From positions 67,463,738-67,527,737 of the forward strand of contig OY726572.1 of assembly GCA_963383645.1 (NCBI GenBank): a DNA stretch of 64,000 bases, written 5' to 3'. The notes under the pieces were generated by a model, which worked only from the letters and a program-made list of their open reading frames with translations, was not told where the DNA came from and made no database searches. A program made the translations under genes and the position numbers. The DNA is from Muscardinus avellanarius (lineage: Eukaryota > Chordata > Mammalia > Rodentia > Gliridae). Below are positions 1 through 11,600 of this stretch, piece after piece; position 1 is the first letter of the stretch; each line of letters begins with the position of its first letter.

Positions 1-1107
1 GTTGAGGCTATGATGTCAATAGCCTGGCAGAAAGTGATAGAGAAGGAACCTAGCTTTTATTTCCCTACCAGAAGTCTCAGTCCACCCCGCCACGTGGTCC
101 TACCTCTCTTTCCTGTGGCTCTAGGGTATGTATGAGATTAATGTCTCTATGAGGGTGCAGACTGGGTCTTGTTCATCTTGATATTCCTGAGGCAACTCGG
201 ACTGGACTCTTCTTCTCCCCAACCACCCTCCCAAGAACTCCAGGGAAGGAGTTCAATCACCAGGCTGCCAGGAGCGCCAAACAGCTAACCTTTCAGCTGT
301 CTTACACAATGGTGGGCTTCTGTGGACCCTGAGTGGGGCTGGACCATGTGGCATCTCAGCCACTACACAGATCCCTGGCTGGGGAGGTTCAGAACTAGAA
401 TAATTTTCATGCCATCTCCCAAAGCCAAATTTAAGTCCCCAAACCATCCTTCCACTTTCTGCAAACCCAACTTAGATGCAAATTGGGAAGGCATCACAGA
501 TCATGTTTCTTCCCAGAAAATTCCCACAGAAGGAATTGGCCCAACCAGCCTCCCACCTCCTCCTGCTGGTAGTTCTCAGGATACCTGTAGAATGTGCTGG
601 GAATACACCAGCCTGAGACAGGAAGGACTTCAGCCCGGGTTTGTCCCTCATCCTAGCAGAGAATGTCCTGCAATGCTGCAGCCCAGCGAGTTCCCTTGAG
701 GGTGTAAAACCACCCTCATCAGTACTGTTACAGGGGCCATAGGTGGCTGAGACTCCAACCTTCCTGGGTGACTTTCCTGAGCCTCGGGGGTGAGGGGACC
801 AGCTTGCCATAAATCCCTACCTGTGAGTAAGGAAGCTTCTTTGCTTATCTTAAGTGAGTGTTCTGTCTCCCCAGATGGGTGCAAGCGACGGGCAACGGTT
901 GGCCTCACAGTTCCATAATTCAGTACTCAGCAACCTTTGAAGACAGAGCCCCACCTTCTCACCTGCCCCCATCTCCTTGTGTGCACCCAGTCACTGGGAT
1001 TTAGGGATAACCTCAGTTCATGATGGGATGGTCAACCCATCATGTACACACACAAAGAAATTGCCCTCTCAACCTGTTTGTTTTGGTCTGTTGCAATTTT
1101 CTTGACC

Positions 1108-1155
1108 ACAACACTCACACACACACCCCCCCACACACACACACACTCACAGAGG
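1108..1155. repeat. CA microsatellite
   Basis: Imperfect CA repeat broken by a C run. Confidence 0.95.
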
Positions 1156-1609
1156 CTCTCTGCCCTTTTCTAGGGCCAGGGATGGACACACTGGTACATA
1201 GGGCCCCCTGTGAGTATGCCTTCTTCAGCCAGCCTGGACTCCCCAGCATCCAGCGAACAGTCCTACACCCAGCCCAGACAGCCCTCCTTTCTGCAGAGCC
1301 CCCATCCTGCTCACTGAGCCCCTCTCTGGAGACCAGCTCTCCTTGCTGCTGGGCCCAGGGCACTCCCTCCTCTCCAGGTCACCTTGGCCCATCACCTGCT
1401 GCGCAGTCTCACCTGCAGCTGACCTGTGCATGGCGCTCGCCCATCTCCTTGGTAACAATACAGGCTCCAGGTCAGGTCCCTGATCCGTCCCCCCCCCCCT
1501 CCCATCTCCATGCAGGGCAGGACCCTCACTCATGCACGTTATGACGTAGCCTGAAGACTGGAGAGGCAGCCCAGGTGGCCCAGCCAGGCTCTACAGCCCA
1601 CTACTGACC

Positions 1610-1735
1610 ACCCTGGCTCTACTGTTCCCTAACATGCAGTAGGACACAGATGACACCTCTCCTTGTCTTCTTTCCAAATCCGTGAAATGGGGACATCATA
1701 ACACATTACTGCACTGTTTTGAGGTTTAAACCTGA
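1610..1735 (+). repeat. MIR-like remnant
   Basis: CTTTCCAAATCCGTGAAATG followed by GGGGACATCATAACA resembles the MIR core (CCTCATCTGTAAAATGGGGA). Confidence 0.6.
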
Positions 1736-1737
1736 CC

Positions 1738-1980
1738 ATTCATTCACTCATTCATTCATTCAACAACTCTTCCTGACCTCTACTTTGCACCAGACTACAT
1801 TCTAGTGGAGCAGAAGGATAACAAACAACTAGATAAATAATCTTGGACATCAATCAGTGCTGCAGAAAAAGAGAAGGCATTGCAAGGGGGAAGGAAGTGA
1901 TGGAGGCTATTTTTATGGGTGGTCAGGGGAAAGCTCTCAGAGGCGGTGACATCTGAGCAGAGACCTGGCTGAGAGAGGAC
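1738..1980 (-). repeat. L2-like 3' end, antisense
   Basis: CATTCATTCATTCAACAACT, TTTGCACCAGACTACATTCT and GGTGACATCTGAGCAGAGAC follow the inverted L2 3' region pattern. Confidence 0.55.
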
Positions 1981-1999
1981 TAGGATGTAGTAAGTGCTT

Positions 2000-2067
2000 G
2001 GGGGTGTAGCTCAATGGCACAATGCTTGCCTCGTGCATGTGAGGACTTGGGTTCAATCCCCAGCACC
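2000..2067 (+). mobile_element. ID-type SINE monomer
   Basis: GGGGGTGTAGCTCAATGGCA (A box) and GGGTTCAATCCCCAGCACC (B box) match the tRNA-derived ID unit. It is followed by an AAT-rich tail (2071-2130). Confidence 0.85.
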
Positions 2068-2070
2068 ATG

Positions 2071-2071
2071 A

Positions 2072-2107
<36 letters not shown>

Positions 2108-2130
2108 TATAATTATAATTATTATTATTT
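2071..2130. repeat. AAT microsatellite (ID tail)
   Basis: AAT units passing into TTA/AAT mixtures directly after the ID element. Confidence 0.97.
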
Positions 2131-2479
2131 GCTAATTGTTACTACCATTAGGATTATAAGATCAAGAAATCAGGTGAGAAGTCCTTGTCCCAGAACCCCC
2201 CAGGGAGTGCCCCTTAACCCTGTCCTTATCCTACACCAATCCAGTCTCTTGAGGAGCCCCCATGGCAGCACCCATAGGAAGAAGGACACACCTTCCCAGC
2301 CTTGCCTTCTCCTGGGTCTACACTTGCCCCCAGGGCCTGCCTGGCCCCCTCCCCAGCTCAGCCTCTCCTTCCAGAAGCATATCGGTCTCCACGACTCAAT
2401 TTCACACTCACTCATTACTGGAATCGCTGTTATTGGTAATATTATGTTCTCTTATTTCTTTACAGTCAAAACAAATATG

Positions 2480-2575
2480 TGTCCTTAGAACATCCCTCTG
2501 AGCGAGGCCCGGAGGTTATTACTATTTGTGTTTTACAAGTGGAGCAACCGAGGCTCGGCGAGGTGGTGATGTGGC
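2480..2575 (-). repeat. MIR-like remnant
   Basis: TTTTACAAGTGGAGCAACCG preceded by TTATTACTATT resembles inverted MIR. Confidence 0.5.
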
Positions 2576-2792
2576 TCATGGCGGCTGCCTGCAGGGCTGG
2601 CGCTGGTCCTGAGGCTAGCCTTCCTACCAGGATCTCACAGTGGTCCGGCACTGTCCACTAAGACACACACTCACACCTACACAGACACTCACACACAGAG
2701 ACAGCAGCTCCCTATCCCTTGCGCTGCACCCACACACACCCCCACCCCCAATGTCCTCCCCAGCAGTCCCTCTGTCCCAGCTGTCCACTCAC

Positions 2793-2878
2793 TTCTCCAG
2801 CATGGACATGACGATCGGGGGGAGCACCAGGATAGGCATGGGCAGGACCACCCGCGTCAGCGCCGTCTCCAGCAGGGC
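2793..2878 (-). CDS. SFXN5: SFXN5 exon I (86 nt), penultimate membrane segment
   Basis: Encodes [20 protein letters not shown] and PIVMSMLE plus two bases of a lysine codon (about residues 248-275). The [18 protein letters not shown] stretch is a proline-rich membrane segment equivalent to the one found at this place across sideroflexins. Acceptor CACCCCTCAG|GCC, donor GAGAA|GTGAGT (phase 2). The next exon, which should begin with G to finish lysine, is not found in 1-2790 and must lie outside the window. Confidence 0.97.
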
Positions 2879-3358
2879 CTGAGGGGTGAGACAGGCTGTG
2901 ATTGTGATGACGGGTGGGGGATGGCCACCTGGCGGCAGCCTCACCCCAGAGCCCCCAGGTGTGGGGTGTGCTGCTGCTAAGCACATCTGGCAGCGTGGAA
3001 TTATTCATGGAATTGCTCACAAAGCCAGATTCCAGGCAACAGAAAAAAGCCACCTCTGTCTTCTCACCAAGCACATTTGGAAAGAGCGGATTCCTGTCAC
3101 CTGCCACTGTGTGGGGGAGGGGTGGTAACAGAAGCAGCCCCAAGAAGGGGCCTGGGCTCTGGGAGGTCCGCCAGGTGTCAGGGAGCAGCCTCCCTGGCCC
3201 AGGATGCGGATGCGGATGTGGATGCAGATGCGGATACGGATGCGGATGCAGAGGAGGGTCTGATGCTCTCAAAACAAAGCAGGTACCAGAAAGCCCAGAA
3301 CAAACCTGGGCCCCCTGAGCCAGGCAGCTAAGGGAGGGCAGAGATTCTGGGGTTTACT

Positions 3359-3393
<35 letters not shown>

Positions 3394-5653
3394 TTCGTGG
3401 TACTGGGGATGGAACCCAGGGGCATTCTACCTCTGAGCTACACCCCCAACTCTATTTTATTATTCTTTATTTTGAAACAGGGTCTCACTGAGTTGCAAAG
3501 GGGCTCACTAAGTAGTAGCTGAGGCTGTTCGCGAACCCTCTCAGCCTCCCAGAGGCTAGGATTACAAGTGTATGCCACCATGCCCAGCTTGGGGTTTACT
3601 TTAAAATATGTGTGTAAATATAGATATAAATATATAGAGAGATTTGTCATCCCTCAAAACAATAATTTAGAAGCTCTTGTCTTTGTTGGCACAGGATGAG
3701 TCTTTCTTAGTGACAAGAATTGGCTTTGAGAAGGGGACATACTTTTTTTTGTGTGTGTGGGTCTGGGATGGAACCCAGAGGCATTTGACCTTCGAGCTAC
3801 AACCTCTGCCCAATTTTTTTTTTTATTCATCATTTGGAAACAGGGTCTCACTGAGTTGCGAAGGGCCTCACTAAGTAGCTGAGGCTGTCCGCAAACCGCG
3901 ATCCTCCAGTCTCAGCCTCCCAAATGCTGGGATAACAAGCATGCACCACCATGCCCAGCTAAGAAGGGGACATACTTTTGCTGAGCTCTTGCAGGGCTCC
4001 CATCCAGGGTCTGCCTGGACCTTGCTCTCTGGGGTCCTCATAGGGCAACAGCCTGGGGCCCAGCCTGGTGGCAGTTCTGTTTAGACGGCCATTGTGGGAA
4101 GTCCTGTTAGCCTTGTGGGCTCCTGTCCTCAATAGGTGTCAAGTAATGGCAGAGCCCGTGGACCTTTTTCCCCCAGACAGCAGGGGACAAACTGAGCCAG
4201 GTGCAGGAAGCCCAGGGCTGCAGAAGAGCTTGGTTTCCCTGGCCGGTTGGCCCAGTCAAGGGAGTTATCACATTACCTCTCTCATAGCAGCTCGGGAAAG
4301 GGATAAGGTGGAGGTAGGAGGTTGGGGCCAGATAGAAAATTGAGGCTAAACCCTCTCTTTCAGCTCAGTGCTGAAAAACTCTCCGAGGAAGCCAGATGTG
4401 GTGCCGCACACTTGTAATCCTGGCATTCGAAGGCTGAAACAGGAAGACTGCAGTTTGCAGCCAGCCTCAGCTACTTAGTGGGGTTCTTTGCAACTCAGTG
4501 AGACTCTGTTTCAAAAAATAAAGAATAAAAAATAGGGTTGGGGGGTGTAGCTCAGGGGAAAAATGCCCCTGGGTTCCATCCCCAGTACAAAAAAAAAAAA
4601 TCCTCTCCCAGGAACTTCCCGAGTCCTTCATGGTCAGTGTCAAGAAGGCCAGGGTAGGGGCAGAGGATGTGAGTGCAGCCCCAGCTCCTTTCTTTGGTAG
4701 TCCAGATGGGCACAGAGGCTGTTTGGGAGAGGACACGGGGACCAAGGAGGCTCTTCAGGCTGAAGGCTTCAGGCGAGATTTCATGGGCCCCACGTGGGAT
4801 TAGGTGGGAGGTGTTGAGAGACAGTGGCTGGGTGTGCTCGGCCATCTCAGGGCTGACCACTTGCCCCAGTCCAGCACTCAGATGCCAGAGCCCAGGGTGG
4901 CAGGCCGACCCACAGCCCCACATCAGGAGGAGGCTGGGAAAGCACAGGTAGTGCAGGCACTGACTGTGCAACCAGAGGTGAAGCAGGGTCTTGTAACAAA
5001 ACATTCTTCTCTCAGCTGCAACAGCCTGAAATCCCTAGAGGGGCCGGGCTCCCAGCTCGCCAGCTCTGCAGAGGTGCCTATTAACAGGCCACAAGCAACT
5101 AGCGGCCAGCTTCCCGGTCGTACCCCAGAGGAAGCAAAGGCCTAGGGATGGAGAGAGGGCTCTCGGGGAGTCCCCTCTGCCCTCACCAATTAACACCTTG
5201 TCTGAGGAGCTGTGTCCTGAGGGGCTGAGTCAAGAAATAGAGGCGAGGTTGGAAAGAAGTGAAGGACTATCTGGGGGCCAGGCCTAGCTGGGGAAAGACT
5301 TTGAGGCCCCATGTTCATACAGGTGGGGGAGGGGAAGAGGGGGCAGGAACGCAAGGCCGGGGTGCCGGGAGAGAAGCCCCCCTCCCCCCCGTGCCCCTCG
5401 CCCCAGGCAACTTACGTGTCTGGCTGCGATCTTGGAGGAGCCCACGAGGTTGCCGTCAGTGTCCAAGACATCGATGCCCTCCTCCAGCTCCCCGTACCGC
5501 ATCAGGACCACGTTGCAGATATTGGCACTGGCTGGAGAGAGAGGGGCAGGGGCAGGAGTGAAGGGGAGCTGGCGGTCGCCTCGGGGCACAGCTCCTCCTG
5601 TGCCAGGCCTCCCCAGCCCTGCCACAAGGGCCTGCATCAAGGTTTATGCTACG

Positions 5654-5704
<51 letters not shown>

Positions 5705-8599
5705 GTGCCCAAAAGCCTGGTGAGGGATTTGAGGCTCTCGGGAACCTGGGGAGCAAAGGTGGAAAATAACAGGTGTTAGAGGAGAAATGGTCTGCTTAGA
5801 GAATTGCCACCGGATCGAGGGTGCTTTCCTCTCCTCTGGGGCAGGCCCCACGGCAGGTGGGGCGGATGCCCATCTGGGAGGGCTCTCTGGCCTCCACATG
5901 CGTTTCCCCCGGGGTCTGAGGTTCCACCACCAGTAACCCCTCGGGCCACCCCATCCTCTTGAAATGCCAGTCCCCACACTCAGTCCCTGTGCCTCACAGT
6001 GAATCAAGTTCCCAGAGATTTGTGTCCCTGACAGCAGGTGCCAGAGCAGGCAGGAACCTCAGTGCTCACCCAGCACCACCCCCTCATCATATGGATGGAA
6101 AAGCAAGGCTGGAGGGGGGGGTTACTTATCTGAGGTCACGTTGCTCAGTGGGACAGGGCAGAAAAGCTACAGTCCTAAACCTCCAGGTGCCCAGGGCGCT
6201 GAAGCTTTGGGGGACACGTTCATCCAGTGTTTGACTTCCTTGTTTGGCCATGCCCCTCTCTGCCTCGGCTGAGATCTCACAGGGACCTGGGCTGAGGGGA
6301 GGTCCTGGCTCCTTAGGTGAGCACTGGACATGGAGTCTCCAGGCCCCCTTTGGCGGGCCACTAGCGTAGGGTGCTTCTTCCGGCTCGTGTGCGCTGGGAT
6401 GCGTGAGGCGCAGCCCTGCTTCAGGATGGAAGTGGGGAGACTTGGGGGTGGTGGGCGGGTGGGAAGTGGGGGTGACAAATGCAGAGCCCGCCCGCTTCAC
6501 TCCTCCCCCCAAAGCGCCTTGCTGTGTTTAAAGTTTTAATTTTTGCTAATTAATGTCAATTAATTTTGTATAATGAGTGTTTAATTTTGGGGAGTGTGTG
6601 AGCCTGGGAGCGACTGCAGTTCTGGGCTGTGAACACTGATTAGCATCAGCACCTGCTGCTTCCCCCACTCCAGTGGGGGGGCACTGGGTTTGGGGAGCTG
6701 GAGGGCCCAGTGGGCAGGCAGAGTGAGAAGGAGCCCACGCACGCTCCCGGGGCTGAGCCGGCAGCTGGGGAGCCCAGTGGCCTAGGGTGCTCACAGCTGG
6801 GGGACAGGGCTCTGCAGCTGAGGGGTGGCTTGACACCCCGGGGTCTCTGGAGCCTCAGTCTCCCATTTTAAGAAAGTCGGGAGGCGGAATAAACCCAGGC
6901 GAAGACTGAGCGGCTCTGCAATCTTTGGAGGGGAAAAGCAGGAGAGCAAATACAGCTCTCACATGTATTTAGAGCACGGATGCCATCTTTGAGCGTCCCT
7001 GCCGTCGCCACCCGCCATTCCGCTGCGCTAACCACAGGCAGACACTCTCGGCTGGGACTCAAGCCTTGCGCCCCTCCACCTGTCTTAAACAGTGGCTCAC
7101 AACCAGGGGCGATCTGGGGAGAAATTAGCCACGCCTGGAGACATTTTTTATGGTCACAATCTGGGAATGGGGGTGGGGTTGCTACTGGCATCTAGTGGGT
7201 AGAGACCAGAGAGACCGTCAGCCTCCTGGGATGCACAGGAGGCCCCACCACGAAGGGTTACTTGGTAAAAAAGAAAAAACCCTTGTTTTAACCACAGCCA
7301 GAGATGAATTAGGAAGGTCAACCTAAGTAAAGGAGATTCCAGGCAGCAGGGGACCCGGAGGAGGGGCTGGGCGCCTGGGCTTGGGGTCATCTTGCTCAGA
7401 TTCCAGTTTCTGCTCCGTGTCTCTCCCGGTTCACCTCCAGAGATGAGCTGATGCCAGTCCAAGGATGGTCAGGATTCAGGGCTCAGGAAAGCCCCCCCAG
7501 GGTGGCCTTGGGAAGCTGGCACCTGGCCTCTGTGTTGGTGAGATGCCCTCTAGTGGCTGCAGGGATGTTCTGCATCCCCCATTCCCCTGGGGCTGCCAGA
7601 CCCTCAGTGCCCAGGAAAACCAAGAAACACCACTAGAGGGGACAGTGGGGTTTCCTGCCCTGAAGGGCACCGATCCCTGCCTTCTTAGAATGCCCCCCAC
7701 TGCCACTGCCAGCCACCGTTCCAGGAAGGGCAAGAGTGCAGGAATGTGGTTGTAGGAATGAGCATCCCCTAAGGTCAGGGCTGCCAGCTCAGTGCGAACA
7801 CTTGAGCCCAGCTCCTACTGGGCCTTCTGAAGCATAAACGGGCAGGCAGCGTTTAGGGTCTCCATGGGATCTCTGGGCGCACACAAAATGTCAGCCTCTG
7901 TACCCGCCCCACACCAGGGCAGGGGAAGGGGAGACAGCTCAATTGTCTCCAGCCCCCATTTTGTGTGTACATGTGTAGAGGAGACAAAGAGAGAGTGGTC
8001 TTGGAAACCGTGGCAGACCAGTCCCAGGCTCATGGTGGCATCTCACTGACTCTCTACAATTTCCAAATGTAGAATGCCGGGACAGCAGGACAGGGCAGGA
8101 CTTTGGTTCAAAAGCAAAACCATGGGAGACAAAAGACGCAGCACAAAAGGAATCAGCCTCTCTCCTTCCCACAGACAGCCTCTCCAAGGACACTCATGGG
8201 GACCCATGATGCCCCTCTCATTTAAACTTCTGGGATGGGAAAAAGATAGAGAAAGCCCTAAAGCCCACCTCTGGATGATGGCAACTTCTGGGCTCCACCC
8301 TAGAATGGCGCTGATGCCTACGCCCATGGCGTCGCCCTACCATCTCTTCTGTTCACTGATTTCTGTTGGGGTCTATTATTAAGCACCTCTGTATGTGCAA
8401 GCTACTAGCCTGCCCCGTCTTCAGCAAAAAGAATGCCAGCCTGGTAGTGATTTCCTTCCCATGGTCTGAGAACTTTTGATTCTGCCTTATCCCTTTCAAA
8501 CCTTTCCAGGTTCTTCCCATCTCACTCCTGGGAAGTCTAGCTCCTAGAAAGGGACACTGAGACACTTAGATCCTAAGTGTGTGTGTGCATGTGCGTGTG

Positions 8600-8670
<71 letters not shown>

Positions 8671-11600
8671 CCAACCACAACCATGGGTCTCCTTCCTGAC
8701 ACACCAGCAAGATCTACTATTGACGGTATCAGCAGGTTAATTAAGCAGTCTGTTAGTGATAATGTTAAGAAAGCTGGCACATTTTCAACTCAGATTGACA
8801 CCATTCAAGACTTAGGCATAACTGATGTTGGAGCAGCCATGCTAGGAGATGTCATGGAATGAGAGAGAGAGGGAGAGAGAGATTGCTTCGTGCTGATAGC
8901 AAGCTCAGTGTCGCGTCCTGAGGAAATATGCTCTTGACTGCTGCAGATGTTCTCACATCCAACCCACTGCGATGCAAAATCATGCAGATTGTGAACAGCT
9001 AATGAAGCACCCAGTGTAACAGGGACAGTGTGGGGAAGAAGAAAACGCAGTAGCCCAATGCGCAGGAGAGTTCTGAGCAGGAAGGCCACAGGGCAGCTGG
9101 CTCCCGACCCAGCACAGAACAGACAAGGAGGTCAGTGCAGTAGCCCAGTCCAGCGACGCGCCCACCTGTGTTGCATGCCGATGGGTGGGAAAGCCGTGGT
9201 ATCAACTCTCAGGGCGGGAGACCATTCAAATACACAGGTAGATCAGTGGCCTATTGATTCAGGGAAAATAAGCTACTGTAACTCCTCAATTCTGATGCAT
9301 TTCCCCATATCTTAATGTTTTAAAAATCACGATGTGCCTTACAATGGATGTTGGGGGCGCTAGGGCAGGGGTGCTTACCCTACACTATTATTGCCTGTTC
9401 CTGCGTGAACTTAGCCACGTGCAGAGGAATCTCTTCATTCAAGTGTCACCTCAGCCGACCACAGTGATCCACACAGAATTTGAACTTAAACTTAGATTCC
9501 TAATTGTTGCCTAAAACATCTTTTTCAAACTTACACTAGAATGGTGCAAGGACATGAAAAGTTATTGTACATGCAGAAGATCGTCTGCCAGATACCAGGC
9601 AATGCAATTAAAGGCAGTAGAAATTGCCAAACCATAGATAGCTACCCTAAAGAAATGCTTGCCCATATGCACAAAGAGACATTTACAAGGATGTTAATTA
9701 TAGCACTGTTTGTAAGAGCAAATAATTAGAAACAACCTAAATGTCCACCATTAGGGAACTCACATGGGAAGATCTCCAAAACAAATTGTTATGTGAAAAA
9801 AAAGCTACTGAGTATGTGATGATTTACTGTATGAAAAACCCTGTAATTGGTATACACATATATATGTGTGCATAAATCCACAGGTAATATTTTGAAAGGC
9901 TCGTAGCTCACAGAGCGCTGCCCTCGAAGAAAGGAAGTCAATTTGAGACTTTGGGGTTATTGAAAAACTTCCACTTTTTTATGCTAAATGTTTCTATATT
10001 GTTTGACTTTTTACAATAGAGTGTGATTATGTTTGACTTACCTCAAAAGCCATCTTAGAAATATGACAGTCAAGATCTATTTTCAATTCATATTATAAGA
10101 AATGAGAAACTGGAAAAATATATTTATTATCCATGATAAACAAAGGACCACTGATATTAAGATATAAAGAGTAATGGAATTGACTTCCAACAGCTGTTCT
10201 ACCACCAAAAGATTAGTCCAGAGGAATAGTGATTACCATTCCCTTGGTGGTGATTGGTCCAGAAAGGGACACGTGACCCAAACCTAGCCAATGAGGGACA
10301 TCTTCTGGGGATCCTGGGAAAAGTCTCCTCCCATTTGAGAAAGGGTAGCAGGCAGACACAGCCTTTTGTCCTCTGGACACAGTTGGGTCCAGGTGTGATG
10401 CTTGGAATTGCTGCTGCCATCTTACAACTATGAGAGGGGTGCTAACTTGAAGATGAAACTCACTGCATGATCGGCAGAGCAGAGTCAGAAGGAAGAGAGG
10501 AAGGGCCTGGCCGCCTCACATAAGGCTCATGCTTTATAAAATAAATTCCTTTATCACTTAAGCCAGTTTAAGTGGAAGGTTTCTGCTCATTTCAGCTCAA
10601 ATCATCCATGCAATAAATAAAGTTTTAGAAATTATTAAGAAAAAGATGGAGTGATCAAAATCACAGGAAAATATATGAATTAAAATGCATAAATATTAGC
10701 CGGGCGTGGTGGCGCACGCTTGTAATCCCCGCGCTTGGGAGGCAGAGACAGGAGGATCGCGCAGGTTCGAAGCCAGCCTCAGCTACTTAGTGAGGCTCTC
10801 AGCAACTTAGCGAGACCCTGTTTCCAAATAAAATATAAAATGGGTCTGGGAGTATAGCCCGGAGGTAGAAAGCCTCTGGATTCCACCCCCAGTACCACCA
10901 ATAAATAAATAAATAAATAAATAAATAAAATCCATAAATATTGCCAGGCGTGGTGGCGCATGCTTGTAATCCCTGCGCTTTGGGAGGCGGAGACAGGAGG
11001 ATCGCCCAGGTTCGAAGCCAGCCGCGCTGGCTTGAGAGACCCTGTTTCCAAATAAAAAAGTATAAAATAGGTCTGGAAGTATAGCCCGGAGGTAGAAGGG
11101 CTTCCAGAAACCCCAGTACCACAAAAAAAAAAAAAAGCATAAATATTTCAAAAACGAATGCACATGAACTCAATCTTATTATTAGTCAAAAACAGATTTC
11201 TGAATCTAAGAAAATAATCAATTTGCAAACTTCTTTACATGTTTCAGACACTAATTCTCTTTGAGTAAATGGTTTACAAATGGTTACTCCTGGCCTGTGG
11301 CTTGTTTTTCCCACTTTGCTGAAGATGTCTTTTGTCATGTAATTGACTATTTCATCAAATAAGCAATTTTTTCTTTTTTTGGCATATGCTCTTTGTGTCA
11401 TTAAGGAATTCTACTACTAATCTGGGCATGATGGCACATGTCTGTAATCGCAGTACTTGGGAGGCTGAGACAGGAAATTCAAGGTCAGCCTGGGCAACTT
11501 AGTGAGACCCTGTTTCAAAATAAAAAGTAAAATAGAGCTGGGCTTGTAGCTCAGAGGTACAATGTCCCTGGCTTCAATCCCCAGTACTGCCAAAGAAGGA

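Larger units (their letters stand above)
1..2792 (-). other. SFXN5: SFXN5 intron after exon I (incomplete)
   Basis: Intronic sequence running off the left edge. It holds MIR-like and L2-like remnants (1600-1980), an ID monomer with an AAT tail (2000-2130), a MIR-like piece (2480-2575) and a CA tract near 1110-1155. The first 1.0 kb shows no repeat or coding signal that I can name. No exon encoding the SFXN5 C-terminus is present. Confidence 0.8.
2879..5415 (-). other. SFXN5: SFXN5 intron H-I (2.5 kb)
   Basis: Contains the GGATGC hexamer repeat (3200-3252), a TTTA tract, two SINEs opposite to the plus strand with perfect TSDs (3396 and 3747) and one plus-strand SINE (4391). The remaining unique sequence, 3980-4380 and 4615-5410, shows no further feature. 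Confidence 0.85.

Noticed and set aside
295..325. Possible next SFXN5 exon (GTAAGACAGCTGAAAGG on the minus strand)
   Set aside because: ACAGCT matches the expected start after exon I by chance only; the following codons do not read as the family sequence and there is no acceptor.
1020..1544. 174-codon plus-strand frame
   Set aside because: Contains the CA repeat and proline/serine-rich text typical of GC-rich intron.
2000..2067. tRNA gene-like A and B boxes
   Set aside because: Part of ID-type SINEs; no cloverleaf with intact acceptor stem, and many diverged copies in the window.
2712..3272. 186-codon minus-strand frame overlapping exon I
   Set aside because: It reads another frame of exon I and crosses its splice sites and the hexamer repeat ([14 protein letters not shown] text). 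Only 2793-2878 in the SFXN5 frame is coding.
5456..6007. 183-codon minus-strand frame through exon H
   Set aside because: Runs through the CA repeat (HTHTHT) and a shifted frame of exon H.
10799..11173. Recurrent protein text such as [13 protein letters not shown] and [10 protein letters not shown] in many frames
   Set aside because: These are translations of the SINE family on its inverted strand, repeated at every copy, not genes.
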